A DNA stretch of 64,000 nt, from contig JAVFKD010000016.1 of NCBI GenBank assembly GCA_036429605.1, positions 372,001 through 436,000 on the forward strand, written 5' to 3'. A program made the translations under genes and the position numbers. The notes below the pieces were generated by a model. That model was not told the origin of the DNA. It worked only from the letters and a program-made list of their open reading frames with translations, and ran no database searches. Every line of letters begins with the position of its first letter. Within the stretch, counting starts at the first letter, position 1. Origin of the DNA: Cladobotryum mycophilum. Its lineage: Eukaryota; Ascomycota; Sordariomycetes; Hypocreales; Hypocreaceae. Shown piece by piece: positions 22,042 through 31,813 of this stretch.

Positions 22042-23173
22042 GATGCCTTTTTTTTTTGTTGCGATGAGATGAAGAAAAAATCGGCCAGTGAGAAAGGCTT
22101 GTTTTTTTGCCCTAGGTTGATGAGGCTCAAGGGCCTTGGGCGTCTTAATGTAGATCGCTTTTAATTGAATTCTTCACTTGAGGAATGTTATATAGATTGA
22201 ATCTGGGGCGTCTTTCTTTCTTTGTTTGTTGGCTTTGGTTGTTTTGTTTTTCTGAGGATGTTGAAGGACGTTCGTTGAAGCTTGAATATGAGAGAGAGGT
22301 TGAAAGTGGGGCTTATTTTTCTTACAGTGAAGATTTGGAGCTTTGATGGTTGGATGAGCATGAACCTGTTTGATGAGAGCACCTTTATATACAGGCCAAC
22401 AATTTATGATTAATTTCACAAGTAAAGAATTGATTAAATCATTTTATTTATATTTTTATGTATATTTTAATCATATTATATAAACGAAACCGTCCAATTT
22501 TGCCATTTTGTGGTAGTGGACGTCGCTTTTCGGTACTGCTGACCAGCCGCAACGGTTGGTTGGCTCTCTGATGAATATAGTATCCTTGGACGACTCGAGT
22601 TTGCATTTGAAAATACTAGGCACGTTGACTTGACAACATCCTTTAAAAAGTAAAGTCATGGTGTATTCAATAAATAGTCAACAGTAAATACTCTGTACCA
22701 TAATATGGTAACTACTAACCTTAGCATGTCATTCAACAGAGTTGTCTTGGATTTCTTACGTTATGTCATTCACTAAAGACTAGATTTAGAGCAGTTCACT
22801 GCCTTGTCGCACCAAAAAGGGTTATAATTGTTCTTGGACACCACTTTAGTGCTACCCTTACTGTTATCCCCTCTGATTGGGTCAATTTGGATAAATTCAA
22901 TAATTCATGCCTCATTTAATAATCTACAGCAGTATATTGATGATACCGCTAATCCTCATCACCTCCGCGACAGTACCTAGTGTACAATTATATGTGCGTG
23001 GTAGTCATAAACCACATGTCCCATACAGCCATGCCATTTTTATATATATACATAAGCGGGCTGCATGCCACTCTCATCAGGTGGGGTAGAGTCGAGATGT
23101 GTAGTCTTTCACAGACATAATCCACTTCCAAAAGTGTTCAGGTTATATGGTATGAGGAATCGTAATTCGGTCT
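22042..23173. other. 1.1-kb interval, AT-rich
   Basis: Between the RRP4 start and the end of the DMAC1-like gene. The part from about 22390 to 23060 is visibly more A/T-rich than the rest of the window and contains TA-rich words and only very short open frames. It could be an old, mutated repeat or simply promoter DNA; I see no recognisable element. Confidence 0.5.
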
Positions 23174-23532
23174 TCATCTGAACGCCCTCCACAGTCCCAT
23201 CCACGCCAGTCCAGCTGAAATGGTGAAGATCCCAAACTTCCTACTCCTCATGCCGAACATCGATTTGCTCTGTAGGATAACGTGTCGCTGCCTTTCCAGC
23301 TGTGACATGCCGGAAAAGTAACTATAGCCCGCGAGGCCGAAGAAAGCACCGCTTCCTGTTACATCAATTGTTAGTTTTCTCACTTTTTGACTCTAGAGGA
23401 CCGCTGGACCTGGACAAACTTGCCTACGACCCGACAGCTCAGACAATCATCGCCGCGGTCCTGGCGCAAAACGTCTTGGAGCTTCTCTGGCTTCTCAAGG
23501 GATTGGAGGGTAGGGATCTTGTCGCCGGCCAT
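23174..23532 (-). CDS. DUF4536/DMAC1-like small mitochondrial membrane protein
   Basis: Two exons (23532-23424 and 23355-23174) give 96 aa. The 68-nt intron is of GC-AG type (GTAG|GCAAGT) with an ACTAAC branch site. Splicing builds the family core: a DDCLSCRVVGSGAFFGLAGY stretch with a CxxC pair, followed by a GYSYFSGMSQL motif and a second hydrophobic helix (FGIFTISAGLAWMGLW). This matches the DUF4536 family, whose human member DMAC1 helps assemble the distal membrane arm of respiratory complex I. Two membrane segments flank a basic loop. A mitochondrial inner-membrane location is inferred from the family; the function in fungi has not been settled to my knowledge. It shares a 259-bp divergent promoter with APM3. 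Confidence 0.78.
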
Positions 23533-23791
23533 GTTGAGAGGGGGCCGTTTGGCTGTCCACTCGAGATCGAAAAAAACGAATGCCGTAGTGCGAAATCAAA
23601 GACAATCTTGCTATCGCGAAATCCAACCTGCAACCAAGCTCCCTCGTTAGCGACGAGCGATGATTGGCCCAGTCGTCGAAGCTTCGGTTAGTCAGCAATG
23701 CACGTCATGCTTTGTCGCGCGACCACATGTCTAAGTGGGATGGCCAGTTTAGAGCTTCAGACAACGCCAGGACCAGGCGTCAGTCGTCACC

Positions 23792-25509
23792 ATGAACGGA
23801 GTTATTGAAGCACTCCATATTTACGATGACCATAGGTATGATATTCCACCAAGCTCCAGAAGGGGGTGCGCTACTAACTGATCACCAGAAACCCCATCCT
23901 CTCCCACGTTTACACAGGGAGACCGCTCTCAGCATCCCACCTTCTGCCCCTCTACCTCGAACATCCAGCTCCCAGACCGAACCTAATCTATCTCCCCAGT
24001 ACGAGCCCGGCAACGCTCGTATTCAGCTTAATACACTCGAACCTACTCTTCTTGGCGACCTCATCGACGGAAATCGAGCCGCTCCTTGTTCTCGAATTCC
24101 TACACCGCGTGATCGATGCCTTTGAGGACTTTGTCGGCGCACCATTGCTAGCGGTCAAGCTCGAGAGCAATTACGATGTCGTCGCCCAGCTTCTCACAGA
24201 GATGTGCGATTCGGGGACGGTTAACACGACCGAGCCTAATGCCTTGCGCGAGATTGTCGAGGTAGAGGGCTGGATGGGTAAGCTACTTGGGAGCATCAAT
24301 CTGCCAGGGTAAGCCATCTCCAAGATTGTAGCCAAGTTCTGATATTGACCGTGGTCTAGAAAAGCACCCTTGAATGCCAACTTTTCGAATCCTACACCTG
24401 CTCTAGTCAATCCCAATACGCCTGCTTTACCCTGGAGACGAGCCAATGTGCGACATACTTCGAACGAGCTCTACGCCGATGTTGTTGAGACTCTGACCGT
24501 CACACTTGCACCGTCGGGAAGACCGCTAGCAGCTTTTGCCAATGGCACTATTGCATTCACTTCCAAGGTGTCTGGAGTTCCTGACATTCTGCTTACCCTA
24601 AGCAGTCCATCTGGAAAGCACAACATTGGCGGCGTCATGGAGCTGCCGGTCTTCCACCCATGTGTTCGGCTGAATAGATGGAATGAACGACCGGGAGAAT
24701 TGAGTTTCATACCGCCGGATGGACGATTTATACTGGCGGGATACGAAGTAGACCTACTACCTTTCTCAAGTGGAAAGGGTGGCACCGTGAGCTCGGACAA
24801 TTTGAAGCTACCGGTTAACCTGGAGATGAAGACGGGACTTGGCCCTATAGGGTCGGATTTTGAAGTTCGATTACAAGTAAACAAGATTTTTAGCAAGTCA
24901 AGCTCATCATCAATGAACCAACTCAACCGAGGAGGGATGCCTGGTAGGCTGGGATCCCCAAATACAGGATCGCCGAGTGCGCCCCTGATGGAGGATTTGA
25001 CCGTCACCATTCCGCTACCCGAGGATGTCAGGAATCTCTCAGACATTCGCCCGAGCAGAGGGGATGCAAGTTATAATGGAGCGGAAGGGAGATTGGAGTG
25101 GCACATTCCCGCCAAGGAGCTCACTGGACCAGCATCACATTTCGGCCTACGCTGCACAGTGGTGGGATCACCCGATGATGTGGAGGATGAGTTCGATCCT
25201 ACTGGGTTTGGGTTTGGGACAGAGTACAATGAGCCATACCAGAGCGTGCCGGCGACCAAGGCAGGCAAAGAGAAGCAGAGCGAGGAGAATAACGAGCAGA
25301 ACCCTAAGAAGGTGGCTCAAAACAAGATCCTGATGCCGAGCTCAGCTTCGGTAAGCTTCTCTGTAAAGGGATGGTTGGCGAGTGGACTCAGGGTGGACAG
25401 TATAGCGATAGACCCAAGGAAGAGCCGAGGAATAGGGGAGAGCGTGAAGCCATATAAAGGAGTCAAGTACTTGACTATTAGCAAAGGGGGTATAGAGATT
25501 CGATGCTAA
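23792..25509 (+). CDS. APM3: AP-3 adaptor complex subunit mu
   Basis: Medium chain of the AP-3 clathrin-type adaptor, which sorts cargo from Golgi/endosome to the vacuole. Three exons (23792-23835, 23889-24308, 24360-25509) give 537 aa. Intron 1 (53 nt) begins GTATGA, intron 2 (51 nt) begins GTAAGC. The N-terminal longin-like domain (residues about 1-150) starts MNGVIEALHIYDD, then HVYTGRPLSASHLLPLY and LEFLHRVIDAFEDFVGAPLL. The C-terminal mu-homology domain (from about 185) has NELYADVVETLTVTL, GGVMELPVFHP, LSFIPPDGRF and a closing strand KGVKYLTISKGGIEIRC. A low-complexity insert with NQLNRGG sits inside it, common in fungal Apm3. FIPPDG with no AP-1/AP-2 signature supports AP-3. Confidence 0.9.
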
Positions 25510-26054
25510 TTCATGACGGATTGAAGATGGAGCTTCTGTCGTTACTTGGAGCTCTAAATCTATTCTTTCTTACATGCCTGGACACTCTCTAACTGCCTAA
25601 TACGTCTTTGCCATTGAAAAAATTTGCATCCGGTTCTGAAATGGCTCATCATCACTGAGCTTATTGATGCCTCCGGTACTATCCATGAATATCAAACTCC
25701 CTCGGTCCGAAGCCTCCTTGGCTCGGCTCAGCGGTTGAGATTCACGATTGCGGCGGGGTAATAGCGGCTGTAATCGCTACTCGGGCCATCTTGCAGCCCC
25801 AACGCAGCCCCCTTCAGCGTGGCATTTAGCGGACTTTGGGGGCCTTTAGTGGCACTAGTCGCTGCATCGAAGCTCTTGCAACCCCCACGTGCCACTGGGC
25901 TCAACACCAGACGTCATTGCTTCCATTTACAGGTCCGCTGTTGCTTCAACGTTCAACAACAAGCTCCCCTGTGTTTTTGCTCATCTGTTTCTCCCCAGCA
26001 TGAATTCATCGAGCTGAGAGACTTGCCAAATCGTATACTGGCCCTCGGAAGGCT
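25510..26054. other. Gap between tandem genes APM3 and MCT1
   Basis: 545 bp holding the APM3 3' end and the MCT1 promoter. The middle is rich in GGC/GCC words (25755-25900) and includes one CACGTG. No gene seen. Confidence 0.55.
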
Positions 26055-27446
26055 ATGAAGCGCTTTGCAAGTCCTGTTCTCCGGTGCCGGTGTGGCGCGA
26101 GCGGTCTTGGGCTCTCAGCGTCAGTGACTCAGCGCGCGTCGGTGCTTGGTGGATGGGACGTTGCGCAGACCAAGAGATGGAGTTCGAAACAGCCAGAGAG
26201 GCCCAAGACGGCAATCTTCTTTCCGGGTAAGTAATTGGTTGGGATTGTTATCGGCCGTGTGAATTGTTGCTGATGGAGTGACTGAACAGGCCAGGGCGTA
26301 CAAAAGGTTGGCATGCTGACGCCTTGGGTTGAGGCGTTCCCTTCCACATCTTCCGAACTACTGGAAGAGATCGATCATTATATGGGCTTTAAGATTTCAG
26401 AGGTTATACAGAATGGGTCATCGAGAGAGCTCACGCAGACGACGATAGCCCAACCGGCGATCATGGCCACGTCAGTCTTTATCCTACGGATCCTGGAACG
26501 AGAGTATGACTTCCGGGTGGAGGATCATTTCGACTTTACACTAGGGCACTCGCTAGGCGAGTTTGCGGCTTTGGTTGCCGGAGGATACATAACGTTCCAG
26601 GACAGCCTATATCTGGTACAGAAGCGAGCCGAGGCCATGTCGGAGGCTACGAAGCAGGCGATGCAGGATTATGGAGGGGAATACGGCATGGTTGCTATCA
26701 TTACTGAGCCGGACTACCTGCCGGGATTAATTGCTGCCATCCGCGACTTTGTTGGGCATTCGAGTGATGGCAGCAAATCGGAGAGCAGCGAGGATGTGCC
26801 GCCCATTGAGCAGGTGCTGATTGCCAACATCAACAGCAAGAATCAGATTGTCCTGAGCGGGAATATCGAACGGATAAAGACGCTGCTGGCCCATGTCCGA
26901 CAATTTCTCGGCCATGATCCACGCGCTGTGCGGCTAAAAAGCGATAGCCCGTTTCACAGTCCCATCATGAAGCCGGCGGTGGCTGTCCTGCAGTCACTTC
27001 TTGAAAAGAAGAGCAGGGTTCCCGGGAGAGAGAACGAGGACATGATTACATTCCCGGGGCTGATGCCTTGCATAAGCAATGTCACTGCCAAGCCGTTTCG
27101 CAGCAAGGAGAAGTTGAAGGAATTACTGGCCAGGGGATGTCTCGAGACGGTGCGATGGTGGGACGCGATTAAATATCTTGATCAGGAAGAGAGGGTTAGA
27201 AGATGGGTAGGGATCGGGCCTGGGAAGGTCGGTAGAAATCTCGTCGGCAAGGAGGTTGGCATGCGAGGCAAAGACTTGGTTAAAGGAGGCGGCGTGTGGG
27301 CCATTACGGATCCGTTTGAGGTGGAAGAGGTGTTGAAGGGGTTGGAAGAGACCGATAATATTCTGGAAGACGAAGAAGAGGAGGCGCCAGAACCAGAAGT
27401 TCGCCGGCGCCCTAGACATCGAACGATGATGCCGACTAGAAAATGA
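26055..27446 (+). CDS. MCT1: Mitochondrial malonyl-CoA:ACP transacylase
   Basis: Loads malonate onto mitochondrial ACP for type II fatty acid synthesis, the pathway that supplies the lipoic acid precursor. Two exons (26055-26226, 26290-27446) give 442 aa. The 63-nt intron splits the glycine of FFPGQGVQKVGM, the family's N-terminal signature. The first 48 residues are a basic, acid-poor presequence (MKRFASPVLRCRCGASGLGL). The catalytic serine lies in GHSLGEF (residues 143-149) and the histidine in SPFHSPIM; a QPAIMATS segment binds the acyl chain. Position and single domain distinguish it from the transacylase domains of polyketide synthases. The C-terminus carries an extra Glu-rich then basic tail not needed for catalysis. 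Confidence 0.92.
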
Positions 27447-27817
27447 TGTTGAAGATTACGGGTTCGAATTTTTTGTTTTGATAGGGTATATAAAGTGTTG
27501 GATTGGGTTCGGTTTGGCGTATTAGAGGATGGCAATGCTGGGACATTAGGCTGTGCTCGTTATGGATGGTTATTTCTAGGCATGTAAAATAAGACTTTTG
27601 ATTTTATTGCTATTTATGATTTATTATTGTAATGAAGAATTGTTGTTGTGGTTTTGCATCATATTGGCATGTTGTTGAGTTGTAGAGCCAAGGTGAGGTT
27701 GGCGATTGAAGCTTTGATGACTGCCCCGCCATACTAATTATGCCACTTTGTTTTGTTTGGATTTCGGACCAGCTTCAACTCTACAACTACAACAGCTACA
27801 CCACTCTACAACCAACC
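27447..27817. other. Gap between tandem genes MCT1 and TCA17
   Basis: 371 bp, A/T-rich just after MCT1 (27570-27660). Probably terminator of MCT1 and promoter of the next gene; nothing else stands out. Confidence 0.55.
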
Positions 27818-28525
27818 ATGGCCACATTAATACCCTCAATCGTTTGCATAGGCGTCATAGGCCGAAATGTAAGACCTGCCCAGCTGCTTCACACTCCCCA
27901 TCTCTTTGCAAACGCAAATGCAAACTGACACACTGACAATTCACATTTCTACAGAACAACCCCCTACACATGTCCACCTTCCCGTCCCACAACCCGGCGA
28001 CCAACTCCCCCAGCCTGGTGCGCAACCACCTCCAGTTCTCGCTGCTTCTGTCCTCCACGATCGACATCTTTGAGCTGCGGGGCAAGCAGAACACGGCGTC
28101 AGGGGACTTTGGGCTGCTGCACGCGATTGACGATCGGCTCGCGGCGTATGGCTTCGAGACGAATACGGGGGTGAGGATGGTGTGTGTTGTGGATATGCGG
28201 GGGAGGGTGCCTGACGTGCGGTCTAGTGTGGGCAGTTCCGGGGGGTAGCTGGGGCCGGTGGAGGAGGAGGAGGAGGTGGTGTGGGAGGGTCGTCGGCGGC
28301 GATGGCGAACGCGGCTGCCATGGCGGGCTTGAGGGACGCGGAGATGAAACCCGTGTTTAGGGCGATGCAGGCGGCGTACGTGAGGTTATTGCAGAACCCG
28401 TTTTATGACCCGGACGAGCACTCGCCGCTGGGGGGAGGGGAGGGGTGAGGATCACGAATAAGAGGTTTGTGGAGGATGTGAGGAGGATAGGGGAGGGGTG
28501 GGCGCCGGGCGTGACGAGTTTCTAG
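27818..28525 (+). CDS. TCA17: TRAPP subunit TCA17/TRAPPC2L, frame broken twice
   Basis: Sedlin-fold subunit associated with the TRAPP vesicle-tethering complexes at the Golgi. Exon 1 is 27818-27868 and exon 2 starts at 27955; the join gives CIGVIGRNNNPLHMSTFPS, the family N-terminus. LQFSLLLSSTIDIFELRGKQ and GDFGLLHAIDDRLAAYGFET follow in one frame. That frame stops at 28246, immediately after a G6 run (28240-28245). The next conserved block (GLRDAEMKPVFRAMQ, VRLLQNPFYDPDEHSPL) is in a different frame, and the last (ITNKRFVEDVRRIGEGW, stop at 28523-28525) needs a second shift at another G6 run (28430-28435). One extra G at each site restores about 207 aa. No plausible intron spans either point. 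Sequencing error is more likely than gene decay because all blocks are otherwise intact. Confidence 0.82.
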
Positions 28526-28986
28526 GGTGGGGGATAATGATGATGATGATGTGTGGTAAAATGGTAAATGGTAAGTGGCATATTGGCGTCTGGGGTTTTT
28601 GGGGGGTTTGATATCCGGGGGTTTGATGGTAGATGGGGGTGATTACTGTTGTAATAGAACTTTTTCTTTTCTTTTCCTCGTCTTTGATGGGGATGTTGAT
28701 TTCTTGCTCTCTGTGGGCTTATATACTTGCTAATTTTTTTTTTGGATTTTGCGACGGGAACAGTGAGTTACGGGATTTGGTGCCTGCGTTTTTGTTACGA
28801 TCCGTATTATCAGAGCTTTATATACAATTTATATGAGATGATATGTGCTGCAAGTTCATTTATGATCACCATCTTGCTTCTTTAGATGCTCAACCCTCCA
28901 CTTTGACAGCCCTGCCATTTCTTCCACCTCGACACTCTCCCCCATCCTCTCCGCACCATCTCGACTCTTGGTCACTAGATCCAAGT
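28526..28986. other. Gap between convergent genes TCA17 and AFG1
   Basis: 461 bp of 3' untranslated sequence for both genes. G-rich at the left, T-rich around 28735. No gene seen. Confidence 0.55.
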
Positions 28987-30779
28987 TTACCGGCTGAGAT
29001 GGCTCACCCCCTCCCAATGCCTCGCCTCAACAGGCAACGGCCGCCACCACTCCCCCGTCCTGGCATGCCACCTCGCGCCGCACAGCTCCCATAGCCTCGA
29101 GATGGCACGCTTATATGCGAACCGCTCGTCCTCTCCCGTGAACGCGCTGGTGTTGCCAAAATCCACTGGTCTTTTCTGCGGCAGCCCGAAATCAGAGTCC
29201 TGGTCGGGATCGTACTTTGCGGTTGGGGCGTCGGTGTCGTAGTACGAGACGTTGGGGCGGAAGGGAGATATCTGGTCCTGGTATACCTCTGCAATGGTTT
29301 CGGAATATGTTGCGTCGTCTTGGTTGCCTGTGTCTTGTGGCGTCTTTTGGGCGGGGGATGGGGTTTCGGGGAAGAAGAGGTCGTCGGGGGGTTTTGTGCT
29401 CTTACGATGAGCTTGCAGCAGGCTTCGTAGAGGGCGTCCAGGAGAGTGATGAAGCGCCTGGCTTCGTTCTTTGATAGGATTGTGAGAACGGGGACGTGGT
29501 TGATGATGAATGTGTGATAGGAGGATGCCATGGTAATGTAATCGGCAGGGCCGAAAGACTCGACGAGATTACTGAAATCCCAGAATACAAAGCCTTTGTA
29601 ATGCCGTGGTGTACACACTTTGCGCCCGTAAACTACTAATGTTGATGGTTCCCAGGGAATAGGATCGGATTTTGTCCAGGAGACGGCCTCTCGAACTCGT
29701 TGGTCGAATATGCTCTTGTCTTCGCTTTCAAGATAGTAATGATGGGGTTTCTTCCGCGTTTCTGTTCCCAAGTCCACTGATTCGCCTGTGTTGAGAATGG
29801 CTGCCCCTGGATAGCTGGCTATGCCGTCAATCTTGGCTGTAGTCACTGTTGGACTCGCGTCTTCGTCCCTGCGCCTCCAGTCCTGAGCACCCTCCATCTG
29901 CCAGAAATCACATCTTGCCTTGAGAACGTCAAGAAAGCTGGCAAAGTCGCTTGTCTGGCCGTACAGCTCACCCAGGCGCGAGTGACCCCCGAATATCTTC
30001 CCAATCAGCCCCCGTGATGATGGGGTATAGTCGACTCCTGCCGCCTTTTCTAGCTCCTCCGGCATGCGGTTGGAGGAGGCAACGAGAACACCCCCAAGTT
30101 GGAAAAAGGCAATAAAGAGATTGCTGAGGATCTTGCTGGCTGCTCGGTCTGGGAGTTGGAACTCGTCCAGAAAGAGGATGGGCGACTCGTTGACAAGCTT
30201 CCTGGCCATCCATAGGAGGGAGTAGTCAGCCTCAACGGTCGAGGATTGAGAATGGACGGCTCGATATTTGTCAAGCTGCGCGAGTGTGTGTAGCATAAAG
30301 GTGTTGAAGTGCCATCGCTTCTTCTTGTCCGTGGGCAAACCATCGGCCAGCAAATCAAGGAGCATTGACTTGCCCGTACCAACTTCTCCCGACAGAAACA
30401 GTCCCCTGGGAGAATCAATCTCCATGGCCGTCTGGTAGTTTGTAAGGACCCGGGTAAGAGCCAAGCTATCACGGCCTGCCGGGGTGGATAAGAGGTGTCT
30501 GAACAAGGGGTTACGCCATATTGCATGGTGTGGCAGAGCTAGGATGCTCTCGCTGGGCTCTTCCTTTGGTTCCTCGCGCTCAGTGAGACGGGCAACCTGA
30601 CGAAGCCGTTGCTGATACTCGGCTTGTGGTGAATAGTCCTTTATGCGGAGGTATATCTTGTGCAAGTGTCTTGCTAGCCGGTGTTGAGCTGGATCAGGAG
30701 AGTAGACGCCTGCAGTCACCAATGCACGGTACTTGACCAAGGGGTCGGTAATGGTGACTGCAGTTGAGAATCGCCTCAT
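28987..30779 (-). CDS. AFG1: AFG1-like mitochondrial ATPase, C-terminal frame broken
   Basis: AAA-type ATPase of the Afg1/LACE1 family, which helps degrade or mature inner-membrane proteins such as cytochrome oxidase subunits. Single exon from the ATG at 30779. Residues about 130-138 form the Walker A loop (SGEVGTGKSM) and about 201-208 the Walker B segment (ILFLDEFQ); SSNRMPEELEKAAG is the sensor region. The frame is lost after KLIVRAQNP at a G6 run on the plus strand (29386-29391). One more base restores DDLFFPE and a C-terminus with SAFTGEDERFAYKRAISRLW, ending at 28987 with about 597 aa. As written the frame runs on through unrelated, Pro/Thr-rich sequence to 29004. A 62-nt GT-AG intron could also bridge the gap but would delete the conserved DDLFFPE block. 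The N-terminus is short but basic. Confidence 0.9.
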
Positions 30780-31813
30780 TTTTGAAAACGATGATGTATT
30801 AGTTTAATTCATGGCATGAAATGTTTCACTCTTATGTTCAACACATGATGGTTGCGCATGACAAGCTTCAAGATGGGATATGTTGTGAGAGGGTTGACTG
30901 TGGCTGATGCATGTTTTGATAGTCACCGTCGGGAACTATAGTAGTAAATGGTATTGCAGCCCTTGCAGTACAGATGAGTGGGCTAGGATGAGAGATGAGT
31001 ATGGACACTTAATTAACAAGTGTCAATATGCAATCGATCGATTAATCAATTGGAGAGGTGTTTGATGATGACATGGGAGTGTGCATGTAGACACACGACC
31101 TATCAAGGAAATGATCGATCTGCGTGATGAATGGATGAATGATGTGTGACGACGTACTTTCTGGTAGTGCATATATCGCAGGTACCTGGTACGCCTCGTA
31201 GTGAGGCTCGTTACCCAAGCTTCCAAGTTCTTTTACCCTCAACCCAACATCCAAGGTACCCAACAAGTACCTGCATATAGAGCTTACGCCTGTTCGGTAC
31301 ATAAACCGCACGAACCGCGTGGGTGGCAACGTCAGGACCTTTTGGCGCGACCAGGCTGACCTATCCTACCAACTCAGGCTTAGCGCCTGTCTTTAGAGCG
31401 AGGTTAGCCTCATGGTTTTAGAGAGTGCGCTGGCAATTAATTCTGCCATTTGTTTTTTTTCTTGCCCACCGCCAAACAACCAATCAAGGAAGATTGTACA
31501 TGCTGGCTTCCCTAACACGCACTACACCACATTCGTTCCCGTGCACTCCTCCCAAGCACCCCAGACGGCTTTGATTTTCTTTGCGTTGCGTCCTCCTTCA
31601 CCATTGCCTGACCCTTTGGGCTGCTCCGACATGTCGACCTGATTCTCGTTTTCCATCATCCCCCTCCATCGATTTCCCTCGACTTTGAGCCTTTGCCCCT
31701 GCTGCTTAGTCAATCCTTGAGGCAGCTTCTTCATCGCGACTTGCGCGACCTCGCGCGCATCCTTTACCTGCGATCGATTACGAAAACGAAATCAACCTAT
31801 TCTTTCAACCGCC
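30780..31813. other. Divergent upstream region, AFG1 and NUP133
   Basis: About 1 kb between start codons. Contains TGATCGAT-type words near 31030-31120 and a CT-rich stretch before NUP133. No open frame with a recognisable product. Confidence 0.6.

Noticed and set aside
24370..24400. Internal start for APM3 in exon 3
   Set aside because: The two upstream exons encode the conserved longin-like domain and join in frame.
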